Source of the DNA: Deferrisoma camini S3R1
GTDB lineage: Bacteria; Desulfobacterota; Deferrisomatia; Deferrisomatales; Deferrisomataceae
Reading direction: 5' to 3'
Assembly (NCBI RefSeq): GCF_000526155.1
Contig: NZ_JAFN01000001.1
Coordinates: forward strand, 2,753,014 to 2,817,013
Length of the DNA: 64,000 nt
Position numbers and translations under genes: made by a program. The notes beneath the pieces are model-generated. The model did not search any database. It saw nothing but the letters and a program-made list of their open reading frames with translations, and was not told the origin of the DNA. Position 1 is the first letter of the stretch. Every line of letters begins with the position of its first letter. Shown piece after piece: positions 42,588-53,800 of the stretch.

Positions 42588-45500
42588 CTACAGGAACTGC
42601 GGCTCCACCTCCACCGCCCCAATGTCGCACGCGGCCGTGCCGTCCCCGTCGCCGTCCTGGGGCCGGGACACCCCCCGCTGGTCGGTGGCGGGGCACACCC
42701 CGTCGTCCCCCGCGTCGATGGCCGGGCTGCCCCCCTGGGGGAGCAGGGTCCAGGTGGGGCCGCCGTTGTCGGCCAGGGGGCCGAGCTGGGGGTCGGTGTT
42801 CACGAGGTCGCCGGCGGCGGCAGAGCCGCAGGTGCTGCCGCTGTCGATGTTGGTGCCGTTGGAGACCACCGCCGCGCCGGTCAGGTCGCAGTCGCCCGCG
42901 GAAAAGACGGTGTTCGCCATCTCGACGTTGCCGGAGGAGGCGATGTGGCCGCCGGTCCAGGTGGACTGGTTGGCGTGGAAGGTCGTGTTCCGCAACGACA
43001 GGTCCCCGCTGTCGGTGGAGGAGATCGCCCCGCCCGCGCTGTTGGTGCCGTTGTTGACGTTGCCCGAGAAGGTCGCGTTGACGATGGTCGCCGTCCCGGC
43101 GATGAAGACACCGGCGCCGCCACCGCCGCCCCCCAGGGTGCTCTCGATCCTGTTGTTGGAGATGGTCGACCCGGTGATGGTGACCGTGCCGTCCGAGTAG
43201 ATCCCGGCGCCGCTGAAGCTGAAACTGCCGACCGCTGTGCCGGTGTTCCCGTCGATCGTCGAGTCGACGACGTTCAGCACCGCGCCGGCGCCGGTACTGC
43301 TCACCCCACCCTCCAGGTTGTCGACGATCTGCGAACGGACGATGTTGATGGTGGAACCGCTCGAGCCTGTGACGGCGCGGCCGGCCTGGGTGTTCGAGAT
43401 GGTGGAGTCCGTGATGTTGATGGTCGCGTTGTCGGCACCCCGGACGGCCTCGGCGTACCCGGCAGCGTTGTTGTCGAGCAGCGTGTCGGTGATGTTGATC
43501 GTCGAACCGGCCCCCCCGTAGATGGCCGCCCCGTAATGTCCGTATGCGTAGGGCATAGTGTTCCCCGACAGGGTGGATCCGGAAAGGTTCAGCGTCCCCT
43601 CCACCCGGATGGCACCGCCGTAACTACCGGTCGATGTATTGTTCGACATCGTCGTGTCGGTGACGGTGACGGTGGCCACCGGACTCCACGCGTTGATCCC
43701 CGTGCCGTCCCCCCCCGTGTTGTCCGAGATCGCGGCGTTGCGCACGGTGAGATCCCCGCCGGTCGCGATGCCGCCACCGGAACTGGCGATATCGACGTTT
43801 TGCAGGGTCAGGCCGTCGAAGGTCGTGGGCACGTCGTTCAGGACGTGGAAGATCCGGTCGTCGAACGGGGCGCTCCCGTCGATGACGGTCGTCGCCGCCC
43901 CGGCGCCCTGGATCGCGAGGTCGTCGGTGACGTCCAGATCGCCGGTGGCGCCCGCATCCTCACCGCTCCCCACGAGGGTCAGGGCGTAGGTGCCCGCCGG
44001 CAGGGTGATCGCATCCCGGCCGGCGCAGGCGTTGGTCTCCTGGATCGCGGCGCGCAGGGTGCAGTTGCCGGAAGCGTCGGCGCACACGCCATCGCCGATG
44101 TCCGCGTCCACGGCATCGCCGGTGCTGTCCACCGTCGGGTCCGCCCCCCCGTTGGCCTGCAGGCACGTGACGTCGGCCACCTGGCCCTCCACCGCGCCGA
44201 TGTCGCACGCGCCGTCGGTGCGGGCCACGCCCCGCTGGTCGGTGGCGGGGCACACCCCGTCGTCCCCCGCGTCGAGGGCCGGGCTGCCGGCCAGCAGTCC
44301 CCGGGTCCGGGTCGGCCCGCCGTTGTCCGCCAGGGGGCCGAGCTTCGGGTCGGTGTTCACGAGGTCCCCGGCGGCGGCAAACCCGCAACTGTTGCGGCTG
44401 TCGATGTTGTGACCGCCGGAGGTGATGGTGCCACCGTTCGTCGAGCAGTTGGGGCCGTTGCCGTAGAGAATGGAATTCGTGAGCGAGGCAGCGGCGTTTC
44501 TCTCCGCTCGGATCCCTTCCCTGGTGTTGTTCGTGATCGTGCTGTTGGTGACCGTGGTCTGTGCCTCGTACAACAACACGCCGCGACCGGTGTTTCCAAC
44601 GACCGTGCTGTTCTCGATCGTCAGGTTCGATGGGGAGTTCGAGTAATCAAATATGCCGGCGGCGTAGTAGGGCCAGCTATCCCCGACATTGTACGAAACG
44701 GTTGCGTTGACCAGTACGAGAGTGCTGTTTGCAAACGTGATCCCGCCGCCGCTCCCGGCGGAGTTGTGTGAAATCTCCGAGTCCTCGAACACGGCCGTCC
44801 CCGTCCACGTGTAGAAGCCCCCACCCAAGGACGTCGCCACGTTTCCCGTGAGGAACACCCCTCGGAAGGTCACCCGCGTGGCACCGGAAGAGACACCGCC
44901 CCCGGACCCGGAGACGTTGCCGTTCCGGATGGCCAGGTTTTCAAAGGTTGCAGCGGCGACGGTTCCCACCGAGAAGACGCGGCTGGCGGCGTTGCCGTCG
45001 ACGATCGTCGAGCCCGCCCCCGCGCCGCTGACCGTCAGGTCGTCGGTGATCCCCAACCCGCCGAGGGTCAGCACGTAGGTCCCCGCGGGCACCTCGACCA
45101 CGTCGGCCCCCTCGCAGGCGTTGGCCTCCTCGATCGCCGCCCGCAGGGTGCACGCCGCGGTGTCCACGTCCGCGCACAGGCCGTCGCCAGGGTTCGCATC
45201 CGAGGCGTCGCTCGTGCTGTCCACCAGGAGGTACCCGCCCAGGCAGGTGACCGACAGGACCCGCAGCGACACCTCGTCGGAGGCGGTCCCGTCCGCCACG
45301 CTGACCGCCTTGACCGTCACGGTGTCCGGGCTCGGCACCGCGGCCGGCGGGGTGTAGGTGCCGTCGGCGGCGATCGTGCCCACGGTGGCGTCGCCGCCGG
45401 CCACGTCGTTCACGTACCACTCGACGGCGGTGTCGGCATCGCCCGTCACGGTGGCGGAGAACCCGGCGGTGGAGCCGAGCTGTACCGCGGCAGGACCGGT

Positions 45501-48335
45501 CACGGTGACCGCGACCGCCACGTTCACCGTCACCGCAGCCGTGGCGCTCTTGGTATTGTCGGCGTTGCTGGTGGCCCGCACCGTCTCGGCGCAGTCGACG
45601 GCGGGGCTTCCCGCGGTGTAGGTGCCGTCGGCGGCCACGGTGCCGGGGTCCGTGCAGGTGGAGCCCTCCACCGTCCAGGCCACCGTGGTTTCGGCATCCC
45701 CGATGACCGCGGCGGCAAAGGCCTGGGAGCCGCCCGGGGCCACCGTGGCGCTCCCGGGGCTCACCGCCACTGCCACGGGCGCATCCACCGTGACCGTGGC
45801 GGCGGCGCTCTTGGTGTTGTCGGCGTTGCTGGTGGCGCGCACCGTCTCGGTGCAGTCGGCGGCCGGGTCGCCCGCCGTGTAGGTGCCGTCGGGGGTCACG
45901 GTGCCGGGGTCCGTGCAGGTGGAACCCTCCACCGTCCAGGTCACCGCGGTGTCCGCATCCCCGGTGACCGCGGCGGCAAAGGCGTAGGAGCCGCCCGGGG
46001 CCACCGTGGCACTCCCGGGGCTCACCGCCACTGCCACCGGCGCGTCCACCGTCACCGTGGCCGTGGCGCTCTGGGTGGGGTCCGCGTTGCTGGTGGCGCG
46101 CACCGTCTCGGCGCAGTCGTCGGCAGGGCTGCCCGCGGTGTAGGTGCCGTCTGCCGCCACGGTGCCGGGGTCGGTGCAGGTGGTGCCCACCACGGCCCAG
46201 GTGACGGAGGTGTCCGTGTCCCCGGTGACCGCGGCGGCAAAGGCGTGGGAGCCGCCCGGAGCCACCGTGGCGCTCCCGGGGCTCACCGCCACCGCCACGG
46301 GCGCGTCCACCGTCACCGCAGCCGTGGCGCTCTGGGTGGGATCGGCGTTGCTGGTGGCGCGCACCGTCTCGGTGCAGTCGGCGGCCGGGTCGCCCGCCGT
46401 GTAGGTGCCGTCGGCGGCCACGGTACCGGGGTCGGTGCAGGTGGAGCCCTCCACCGCCCAGGTCACCGTGGTGTCAGGCGAACCGGCCACCGAAGCGGAA
46501 AAGGCGGTCGTCCCCCCGGGGGCCACCGTGGCCGTGGTGGGGCTGACGACCACGACCACGCCGCTGCTCTGGAACTCGACCGCCCCCAGGTCGCACGCGC
46601 CGTCGTCCCGGGGGAACCCCCGCTGGTCGGTGGCGGGGCACGCGGCAGCGTCGCCCGCGTCGATGGCCGGGCTGCCCGCCGCCAGGGCGTGGGTCCACGT
46701 CGGCCCCCCGTTGTCGGCCAGGGCGGCCAGGAGCGGGTCCGCCGTGGTCGCGTCGCCGCAGGAACCGTCGGTGTCGAGGCTCGCCGTCACCACGAGCTGG
46801 CCGGCGTTGGCGCAGTCGCTGCCGCCCGACGAGTCGGCGACGAGGCTGTTGACCAGGGTGACCGTGCCCGCGCCCTGGGACGCGTCGTTGTCGATGCCGG
46901 CCCCCACCGATGCCGCGTTCCCGGCGACCGTGACATGGGTCAGGGTCGCGGTGGCGGCCGCGTAGTTCATGAGACCCCCGCCGGTGAGCCCGCCCTGGTT
47001 GCCGCTGATCGTCCCGTTGACCACGGTGAGGGTGCCCCCCTGGTTGTTGATGCCGCCGCCCTGCTGGGTGGCGGTGTTGCCGGAGACGGTGCTGCGCTCC
47101 AGGGTCACCTCCCCCACGTAGTTGTGGATCCCGGCGCCGTACCGGGCGGAGTTCCCGCTGACGGCCGTGTCCACGACGGTGAGCACGCCGCCCTCCCCCA
47201 CCACGAGGCCGCCGCCCCCTTCCGTGGCACCGTTGTTCTCGACGACACAGCGGCTGACGGTCGCGGTTCCGCTTCCGGTGACGCTGATCCCCCCGCCGTA
47301 CCGGACGTTGCCCCCGTTGCGGATCCTGAGATCCTGCAGGGTCACCGCACCGCGGAGTTCGGCGACGCGGTCGAGCCCTCCCCCGTCGATCACGGTGCTG
47401 CCGGCACCCGCTCCGGTGAGGGTCACGTCGCCGTAGATGTCCAGGTCCCCGGTGGCCGCGGCGCCCTCCCCCGCACCCGCCAGGGTCAGGGTGTACGTCC
47501 CCGCCGGCAGGACGATCTCCTGGTCCCCCGGGCACGCGTTGGCCTCCTGGACCGCGGCGCGCAGGGTGCACGCGCCCGAGGCGTCGGCGCACACGCCGTC
47601 CCCGGGGTCGGCGTCCACCGCGTCGGCCGTGCTGTCCACGGTCAGGGTCCCGCACGCGAGGGGGGGCTCGATCGTCACCCGGGCCTCCGCGTACAGGTCC
47701 GGGGCCAGGGCGCTGGCCACCCGGATCGCGACCTCGGCCGGGGTCGGGACCGCGTCGGGCGCCGTGTAGGTGCCGTCGTCGGTGATCGTGCCCACCGCGG
47801 CGTTGCCGCCCGTCACCCCGTTGACCGTCCACACCACGGCCGGGTTCTCGAACCCGGTCAGGTCCACCGCCAGGGTGGTGGTCTCCGACACCCGGAGGGC
47901 CCCCGGCGGCGGGGCGGAGAAGGTGATGGTGCCCAGCTCCTCGACGGTGATCGAGACGGTGGCCGTCTCGTTCACCCCGAGGCTCGGCAACAGGGTGGAC
48001 CCCGCCATGCGGTGGGTCGTCCCCGCCCACGCGTCGGCCGAGAACAGCCGGTCCCGGCCGGCCGGGATGACGAGCACCAGGGGCGTGCCGTCCAGGGGCA
48101 GGTCGCCCGACACGGGGTCCATGCCGGGGCCGGTGCAGGTGATCTCGATCCGTTCCACGTCGTCCGGGAGGCCGGGGCCCACCGCCGGGGCGGCCCGCCC
48201 GGCCCGGGCCGTCCGGCCGAGGGACACGGTCACCCGCCCCGTCCCCGGCTCCGCGCCGGGATCCACCGGCCCGCTGCACGCGGCCAGCAGGGCCGCTGCG
48301 ACCACCCCCCACGGCCAACGCCACCAGTGTCCCAT
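42588..48335 (-). CDS. Giant lipoprotein with beta-helix/CSLREA and Ig-like repeats
   Basis: 1915 residues with lipobox LLAAC. It starts with Ig-like domains, then a CSLREA-type motif (DGVCADASGACTLRAAVQEA) followed by a parallel beta-helix with polymorphic-outer-membrane-type repeats (NTATQQGGGINNQGGTLTVV). In the middle are four tandem Big_2-like Ig repeats of about 87 residues and a fifth divergent Ig domain. Two further CSLREA plus beta-helix units follow. Each helix is closed by LADNGGPTWT...AIDAGD...CPATDQRG...CDIGAVE, the choice-of-anchor Q pattern. This is a surface-exposed adhesin-like protein. ATG 48335 has AAGGGGAGAG upstream. Confidence 0.85.
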   Translation of the reverse strand: MGHWWRWPWGVVAAALLAACSGPVDPGAEPGTGRVTVSLGRTARAGRAAPAVGPGLPDDVERIEITCTGPGMDPVSGDLPLDGTPLVLVIPAGRDRLFSADAWAGTTHRMAGSTLLPSLGVNETATVSITVEELGTITFSAPPPGALRVSETTTLAVDLTGFENPAVVWTVNGVTGGNAAVGTITDDGTYTAPDAVPTPAEVAIRVASALAPDLYAEARVTIEPPLACGTLTVDSTADAVDADPGDGVCADASGACTLRAAVQEANACPGDQEIVLPAGTYTLTLAGAGEGAAATGDLDIYGDVTLTGAGAGSTVIDGGGLDRVAELRGAVTLQDLRIRNGGNVRYGGGISVTGSGTATVSRCVVENNGATEGGGGLVVGEGGVLTVVDTAVSGNSARYGAGIHNYVGEVTLERSTVSGNTATQQGGGINNQGGTLTVVNGTISGNQGGLTGGGLMNYAAATATLTHVTVAGNAASVGAGIDNDASQGAGTVTLVNSLVADSSGGSDCANAGQLVVTASLDTDGSCGDATTADPLLAALADNGGPTWTHALAAGSPAIDAGDAAACPATDQRGFPRDDGACDLGAVEFQSSGVVVVVSPTTATVAPGGTTAFSASVAGSPDTTVTWAVEGSTCTDPGTVAADGTYTAGDPAADCTETVRATSNADPTQSATAAVTVDAPVAVAVSPGSATVAPGGSHAFAAAVTGDTDTSVTWAVVGTTCTDPGTVAADGTYTAGSPADDCAETVRATSNADPTQSATATVTVDAPVAVAVSPGSATVAPGGSYAFAAAVTGDADTAVTWTVEGSTCTDPGTVTPDGTYTAGDPAADCTETVRATSNADNTKSAAATVTVDAPVAVAVSPGSATVAPGGSQAFAAAVIGDAETTVAWTVEGSTCTDPGTVAADGTYTAGSPAVDCAETVRATSNADNTKSATAAVTVNVAVAVTVTGPAAVQLGSTAGFSATVTGDADTAVEWYVNDVAGGDATVGTIAADGTYTPPAAVPSPDTVTVKAVSVADGTASDEVSLRVLSVTCLGGYLLVDSTSDASDANPGDGLCADVDTAACTLRAAIEEANACEGADVVEVPAGTYVLTLGGLGITDDLTVSGAGAGSTIVDGNAASRVFSVGTVAAATFENLAIRNGNVSGSGGGVSSGATRVTFRGVFLTGNVATSLGGGFYTWTGTAVFEDSEISHNSAGSGGGITFANSTLVLVNATVSYNVGDSWPYYAAGIFDYSNSPSNLTIENSTVVGNTGRGVLLYEAQTTVTNSTITNNTREGIRAERNAAASLTNSILYGNGPNCSTNGGTITSGGHNIDSRNSCGFAAAGDLVNTDPKLGPLADNGGPTRTRGLLAGSPALDAGDDGVCPATDQRGVARTDGACDIGAVEGQVADVTCLQANGGADPTVDSTGDAVDADIGDGVCADASGNCTLRAAIQETNACAGRDAITLPAGTYALTLVGSGEDAGATGDLDVTDDLAIQGAGAATTVIDGSAPFDDRIFHVLNDVPTTFDGLTLQNVDIASSGGGIATGGDLTVRNAAISDNTGGDGTGINAWSPVATVTVTDTTMSNNTSTGSYGGAIRVEGTLNLSGSTLSGNTMPYAYGHYGAAIYGGAGSTINITDTLLDNNAAGYAEAVRGADNATINITDSTISNTQAGRAVTGSSGSTINIVRSQIVDNLEGGVSSTGAGAVLNVVDSTIDGNTGTAVGSFSFSGAGIYSDGTVTITGSTISNNRIESTLGGGGGGAGVFIAGTATIVNATFSGNVNNGTNSAGGAISSTDSGDLSLRNTTFHANQSTWTGGHIASSGNVEMANTVFSAGDCDLTGAAVVSNGTNIDSGSTCGSAAAGDLVNTDPQLGPLADNGGPTWTLLPQGGSPAIDAGDDGVCPATDQRGVSRPQDGDGDGTAACDIGAVEVEPQFL
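45530..46510 (-). repeat. Tandem 261 bp coding repeat (four units)
   Basis: Four copies of about 261 bp encode the Big_2-like Ig domains. Each has VAVAVSPGSATVAPGGS (VVVSPTTATVAPGG in the first), TWxVEGSTCTDPGTVAADGT and TETVRATSNAD. The middle copies are almost identical at DNA level, so unit number can be expected to vary by recombination. Confidence 0.88.
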
Positions 48336-48375
48336 GGCTCTCCCCTTCGTCTTCCCAAACGGCGACGCCACCGGG

Positions 48376-49584
48376 TCACCCTCCCTCGGGCAGCAGGCCC
48401 GTCGTCCGCAGCAGACTCCGCCAGCGCCCGTGGTGGTACGCGAACCCCAGCTCCACCCCCCGGCGCCACGAGCCCGCCGGGAAGGCGAACTCCAGGACCC
48501 GGTCCGTCCGGGTCGCGAACCTCTCGACCCGCGCCACCTCCTGGCCGCCCTGGGTGATCACCAGGTAGCCGGAGCACCCGAACCCCTCCCCTTCCACCCG
48601 GACGCGGTCGCCCACCCGGACCTTTGCCGACCCCGAGACGCCGCCGACCCGCGCCACGCGCACCGACGGCACCCGGTCGACCACCTCCCGGTACGACACG
48701 ATCTCGTTGCCGGCGATCACCACCTCCCAGAACAGGGGCGCGTACCCGTAAGGCGAGCCGCACGCCGTACCCAGCCACGCGCCGTCGGGCAGCAGGACCC
48801 GGTACCGGCCCCCCTCGGCCTGCACCCGGGCCACCGGGCCGCCGGGACCCCACCCCTCTGCCCTCGCCCAGAACACCACCGGGGCACCGGCCGTCGGGGA
48901 TCCGTCCGGCCCCCGCACCCACCCGCTCACCTCGGTGAGTCCGGTGGTGGGCGCGGTGGTGAGGCCCACGTCGGTGGGCGGCGGGGCCGGCGGTGCGGCC
49001 GCGTCGCCCGCACCCGCCTGGCTCGCGTTCGTCGGCTGTGGCGGGGAGGCGGCTGGACCCGGCTGCCCCTTCACCGGCGCCTGGGCGCCGCTGTCCGCCG
49101 AGGTCCCGGCCGCCTTGCCGGTGCTTGGCGAAGCGGCGGCGCCCGCACCCGCCGGGCCGGCGTCCCCCGGCCGGGAAGCCGCCCCGGCCCCCGGTCGTCC
49201 CTTGCCCGGCGCCCGGGCGTCGCTGCTCGCCGGGGCTTCCCGCGTCGGCGTCACGGCCTTGCCGGCGGCCGCGGCACCGGGTGCCGGGGTGGAGGGGGCG
49301 GCCGTCCCCTGCTGACTCGCGGCCGCCGGCGCCGGCGTCTTCTGGGGGGCGGCCTTTCCGGTGTCGCCGGCGTCCCGCGCGGCCGGCGGGGCGGGCGCGG
49401 GGGCGGCCTTTCCGGCGGCGGGCGCGGACCCGGCCGCCGAGGACGGGGCCGCCGGGGACGCGGCCTGGCCGGTCGGGGGCGGCTTGTCGATACGGACCGC
49501 CTTGTCGAACGCGGCCGCGTCCGGGACCGGCGCGCCCCAGAGCAGCGAACCGCACACGGTCAGCGCCAGGAGCGGCCGTCTCAT
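48376..49584 (-). CDS. Secreted Pro/Ala-rich protein with C-terminal beta domain
   Basis: 402 residues. A signal peptide (MRRPLLALTVCGSLLWGAPVPDAAA) precedes about 170 residues of low-complexity Pro/Ala/Lys/Gly linker (GKAAPAPAPPAARDAGDTGK and similar). A globular C-terminal part follows (from about residue 215): VSGWVRGPDGSPTAGAPVVFWARAEGW has a carboxypeptidase-regulatory-like look, then KVRVGDRVRVEGEGFGCSGYLVITQGG resembles an IPT/Ig domain. The long flexible linker suggests a surface stalk. The start overlaps the stop of the FN3 protein (ATGA). No enzyme motif is seen. Confidence 0.7.
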   Translation of the reverse strand: MRRPLLALTVCGSLLWGAPVPDAAAFDKAVRIDKPPPTGQAASPAAPSSAAGSAPAAGKAAPAPAPPAARDAGDTGKAAPQKTPAPAAASQQGTAAPSTPAPGAAAAGKAVTPTREAPASSDARAPGKGRPGAGAASRPGDAGPAGAGAAASPSTGKAAGTSADSGAQAPVKGQPGPAASPPQPTNASQAGAGDAAAPPAPPPTDVGLTTAPTTGLTEVSGWVRGPDGSPTAGAPVVFWARAEGWGPGGPVARVQAEGGRYRVLLPDGAWLGTACGSPYGYAPLFWEVVIAGNEIVSYREVVDRVPSVRVARVGGVSGSAKVRVGDRVRVEGEGFGCSGYLVITQGGQEVARVERFATRTDRVLEFAFPAGSWRRGVELGFAYHHGRWRSLLRTTGLLPEGG

Positions 49585-50840
49585 GGCTTCGCCTCCCGGG
49601 GCGCCGTGACAGCGGCCGACGGCGCGGACAGCCGCCCCCCTGCGTAGAACGCCCGCACCCGGTACCACGCCCCCTCCGGGGCGGCCCGGTCGAGGAAGCC
49701 CGGCTCCCGGACCAGCCCCGAGAGCTTCACGAACCCGTCGTCCCGGTCCGGGCTCCGGTACACGAAGTACCCGGCCAGGGCGCCGGACGCCACGGCGGGC
49801 CAGGTGATCCGGACCCCGTCCGCCTCCCGGTCCGCCGAGGGCGCCCCGGGTCCCGGCACGCCCTCCGGCGCGACCCGGGCGCGGGCGGCCGCCGGCGCGG
49901 ACAGCTTCGAGACGTTGCCGGCCGCGTCCACCGCCGCCACCGCGTACCGGTACGCCACCCCGGGCACGGCGGTGCGGTCGGTGGCTTCCGAGACGCCGGC
50001 GGGCTGCTCCGAGACCACGGCCGGCTCGCCGCCGTCCCGGCTCCGGTACAGCCGGTAGCCGGCCACGTCGTCCCCCGGCACCCCGGCCCACCGGACCGTG
50101 ACGGTCCCGTCGGCCCCGCTGGACACCCCGGTCACCACCGGAGACGGGGGCGGGGTGCGGTCGGGCGCCCGGACCTGCACCTCGGGGGTCCGGGGACCCA
50201 GGTTGCCCCCCGCGTCCAGGGCGGCCACGGCGTAGTGGTAGGTGTACCCGGCCCACGGGTCGATGCGGTCCTCGGCCCGGGTGGTGCCGGGCCGGAACGC
50301 CCCGATCACCGACCACGACGCGTCGCTCCCCACGCGGCGGAACAGCTGCACCTGGGCCACGTCGGGCGACGGGCTCGGCTCCCAGCGGATCGTCACCACG
50401 CCGTCCTCCCCGGCCTCGGCCACCAGCCCCGAAGGGGGGTCCGGCGGGGTCTCGTCCACGAGCACCGCCAGCACCGGCGCCGAAGGGCGTCCCTCGTTCC
50501 CGTCCCGGTCCACGGCCGTCACCCGGTACACGTAGAGCAGGCCGGGCTCCACCGCCCGGTCCACGTAGGCGCCGGTCCCGGCGGGCAGCTCGGCCACCAC
50601 GGGTCCCAGCTCCGGGGTGCGGCGGCCGTCCGCCGGGGGCTTCATCGCGAACCGGTGGACCCGGACCGCCGTCTTCCCGGGGGAGGACCACGCGAGGGTC
50701 ACGTCCGTGGCCGTGGCCGTGGCCCGCAGCCCCTCCACGGCCGGCACAGCCGGGCCGGCGGCCGCCGCGGCCGGGACGCACACCGCGAGCACCCACGCGG
50801 CGACCCACCCACCGATCCATCCCCTGGTTGCGCTACTCAT
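49581..50840 (-). CDS. Secreted fibronectin type III repeat protein
   Basis: 419 residues with a signal peptide (GGWVAAWVLAVCVPAAAAA). Four FN3 domains of about 90-95 residues follow, each with the W (strand B) and the Y-x-V-x-A-V-D-x-x-G-N (strand F) pattern, for example VYRVTAVDRDGNEG, HYAVAALDAGGNLG and RYAVAAVDAAGNVS; the fourth is more divergent (YRVRAFYAGG). It is probably a binding or spacer protein at the cell surface. The ATG lies inside the last codons of the giant gene (8-base overlap), and its stop overlaps the Pro/Ala-rich gene, so the three are translationally coupled. Confidence 0.8.
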   Translation of the reverse strand: MSSATRGWIGGWVAAWVLAVCVPAAAAAGPAVPAVEGLRATATATDVTLAWSSPGKTAVRVHRFAMKPPADGRRTPELGPVVAELPAGTGAYVDRAVEPGLLYVYRVTAVDRDGNEGRPSAPVLAVLVDETPPDPPSGLVAEAGEDGVVTIRWEPSPSPDVAQVQLFRRVGSDASWSVIGAFRPGTTRAEDRIDPWAGYTYHYAVAALDAGGNLGPRTPEVQVRAPDRTPPPSPVVTGVSSGADGTVTVRWAGVPGDDVAGYRLYRSRDGGEPAVVSEQPAGVSEATDRTAVPGVAYRYAVAAVDAAGNVSKLSAPAAARARVAPEGVPGPGAPSADREADGVRITWPAVASGALAGYFVYRSPDRDDGFVKLSGLVREPGFLDRAAPEGAWYRVRAFYAGGRLSAPSAAVTAPREAKP

Positions 50841-53800
50841 GGTTCGGCTCCGTCATCACCTGGCCCGGCACGGCCGCGTCGGGCCGGAACTGGCCGTCCC
50901 GTCCCGCGCACATGTCCCGGTCGCACACGTTGTAGGGGCTGGGGCTCCACCCGACCCACGCCGGGGAGGGGTGCGTCACGGTGATCCCGGCCAGGGCCCC
51001 GTCGGACACGGGCATGTGGAGGACCCAGCTCTCCGGGTCGGTGGGGAACTCCCCGAGCCCGAACGAGAACCCCTTCGTGCCCAGCACCCCCCAGGCGCCG
51101 ACGGACTGGCCCGCCGGGGTGGTGGACACGAGCAGCTGCAGGCCTTCGCACACGCCGCGGGCCAGGGCGTCCTCCTCCGGGATGGGGGTGCAGTCGATCT
51201 CCGGCAGGTCGGTCTTCACGTCGGGGATCGAGAGCCGGAACTTGATCCCGACCTCCGCGTCCTCCGGCGCGGTGTCCACCGCACCGAAGAACTGCGCCTC
51301 CAGGCCGGTCCCGGGGCTCTCGACGTCAAACCCGAGGAAGTACCCCCGCACCCACGGCGAGACGCACATGCCGAGGCCGAGGCGGGCCGCGGTACCGGAC
51401 AGGACCGCGTCCCCGGACTGGCCGAGGGCCAGGCCGAGTTCGAGGCCCGCCGCCGGGAACATGGGGATGATCACCTGCACGGCCGCCCCCCCCTTCGCCC
51501 CGAACCCGATCGCGTCGCCCTGCTTGTAGAAGTACCCGCCGGCCTCGGCCGTGAGCCCGCCGCTCAGCAGGGAGAACGGGGGCGGCACCACCGGCAGGGC
51601 GAGGTCGCCGCACATCCCCACGTCGAACGCCCGGACGAACGCCTCGGGGGGCAGCGGGCGGCCGTCGGCCGCCGCGGGCACGGTCATGAACCCGGACAGG
51701 TTCACTCTGCCCAGGGGGAGCGCCCCCAGGTTGGCGTCCGCGTACGCCCACAGCCGGGCGTACGCGCCGGCGTCGTTGTGGCCGAGCCAGCCGAACAGCT
51801 CCGCCTCGGCCCCGCCGACCAGGGACTCGGCCAGCTGGTTGGCGGGCACGCTCACCCCGATCGACTGGAACCCCGCGTCCAGGTCGGGGTAGTTGCCCCC
51901 CGCCTGGATCTTCACCAGCCACTCGTTCGGCCCCAGGGTCTCGTAGGTGAACTGGGCGGCCACCTTCAGCAGGGCCGGCAGGGTGAACCGGCCCACCAGC
52001 TCGAGCCGGACCCGCTCGTCCAGGGGGCGTACGCCGCCCCCGGCCAGGGACCACCGCCGCCACACCCCGCCGCCGATGCCGGTGAACGTCGCGCCGCCGA
52101 TCGTTTCGGTGAACACCGAGTCGGCCAGCACCTGTTCGGCCCCCACCTGGACCTGGTTCCCCGTGGGCAGCCGGTCCACGAACGACACCGCCATCCGGGC
52201 CAGGTCGATCACCCCCACCACCGCCTTTTTCGCGTCGTCGACCACCGCGGCGCGCGCCGCCGGGTCGATCACCGCCCGGTTCAGGTTGTTGACCCGCGCC
52301 ACGGTATCGGCCCACAGGTCCTCGTCGCCCAGGTTGGCGAGCACCGGCACGCCGTCCGCGTCGGCCCCCGCGAGGATCGGGAGGGTCCGCAGGTACCCCC
52401 ACGCCTCGTCGTTGGCGTGGGCGTCGTCCGGCAGGTCGGGGAGGATCGTCCGGCGCAGGTCCCCGAGGGCGCCCAGGATCAGGTTGCGGGCGCCCTTGCC
52501 CTCGCCGGGGTCGCACGCGTCGGGGGCGAGGAGCAGCTCCCGGTCGCCGATCTTCTCGCAACTGCCCGACAGCAGCCGCATCGGCTTCTGGAGGGCGGGG
52601 TCGCTGGCGAGGATGTCGATCACCTCCCCGGCCATCTTCGGCACCCCGAGGGCGAACTGCACCTGGGTCACGGGGTCCTGCACCTGGCCGGCGAGCAGGT
52701 GGTACACGCCCAGGGACCGGGCCGGGGGCCACGTGGCCGGGTCGGCCTGGGCGCCCCACCACAGCACCTTGAGCACCCGCGACAGGGTGTGGGGGTTCTC
52801 CCCGGCGAGGGCCTCGGCGGTGTAGACCGCTGCCACGGCCACCCGGCCCGCCAGCTCGAACGGGTCGCGGACCGACTCCAGGTCCTTGAACTGGCGGATC
52901 AGGATCCCCAGGGCGGAGGGCTCCACCCCGGCGAACGGCCCGTCCCCGCAGGACAGGGGCACGCGGGAGTACAGGTAGTCCGCCCCCCCTGCGGCCACGT
53001 CGATCAGCACCCGGGGCGCGTCGTCGGTGCCGAGGAGGGCGGCGTTTTTGGCCACCTCGTTGATCAGGACGAACGGCGCCACCAGGGCGCGGGGCGTCAC
53101 GTCGAGGCCGTCCACGTGGCGGTCCAGGATGCACGCGAGCTTCGGCGCCCCGTCCGCGGCCACCAGGGCCCCGGCCAGGGCGGGCAGCCCCTGCTCCGGC
53201 CCCTGGGCGAGGGCCGCCTCCTGCCCCGCCACCAGGTCCAGCGCCCAGTGGGACAGCTCCCGGCCCGCGGACGGCGCACGGCCGGGCGACGGGAACAGGG
53301 CGTTGGCCGCGGCCTTGAGGAACGCGTACAGGATCGGGTCGCCCGCCACCCGGCGGGGCGGCGCGTCGGCGGTGTCCCCCGGTTGCAGCGTCCACGCGTA
53401 GGAGAGCGCGTCCACCGGCACCTGGGCGGCGAGCCGGACGCCGGTGCGCACGGGCTCCGGCAACCCGTCCACGGTGGTCTGGAAGTCCCCCTCCTGCACC
53501 AGCCGCCCCAGCAGGTCCACCGCCTCCCGGCCCTGGGCCTCGGGATCGGACGGCCCGCCCGTCTCCGCCACGGCGAGCCCCAGGAGGGTGGTGTCCGCCA
53601 TCAGCCGGACCCAGAACCCGCTCGTTCCCGACGACAGGGGCGTCACGGCGTCGCGCAGGACCCGGTTCCAGTCGATCGGGTTTCCGGCGACCGTGCCCTG
53701 GTACCCGGCCGACAGGACGCCGTCCACCACGCCGCCCAGGAGGCTGGCGGCGCCCCCGGGCCACCCCGTGGACGGCAGTCCGGCCGCCGCCAGGGTGGTC

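Noticed and set aside
45530-46510. Regularly spaced repeats resembling a CRISPR array
   Set aside because: Period is about 261 bp, the units are coding and in frame with Ig-like domains, and there are no short spacers or cas genes.
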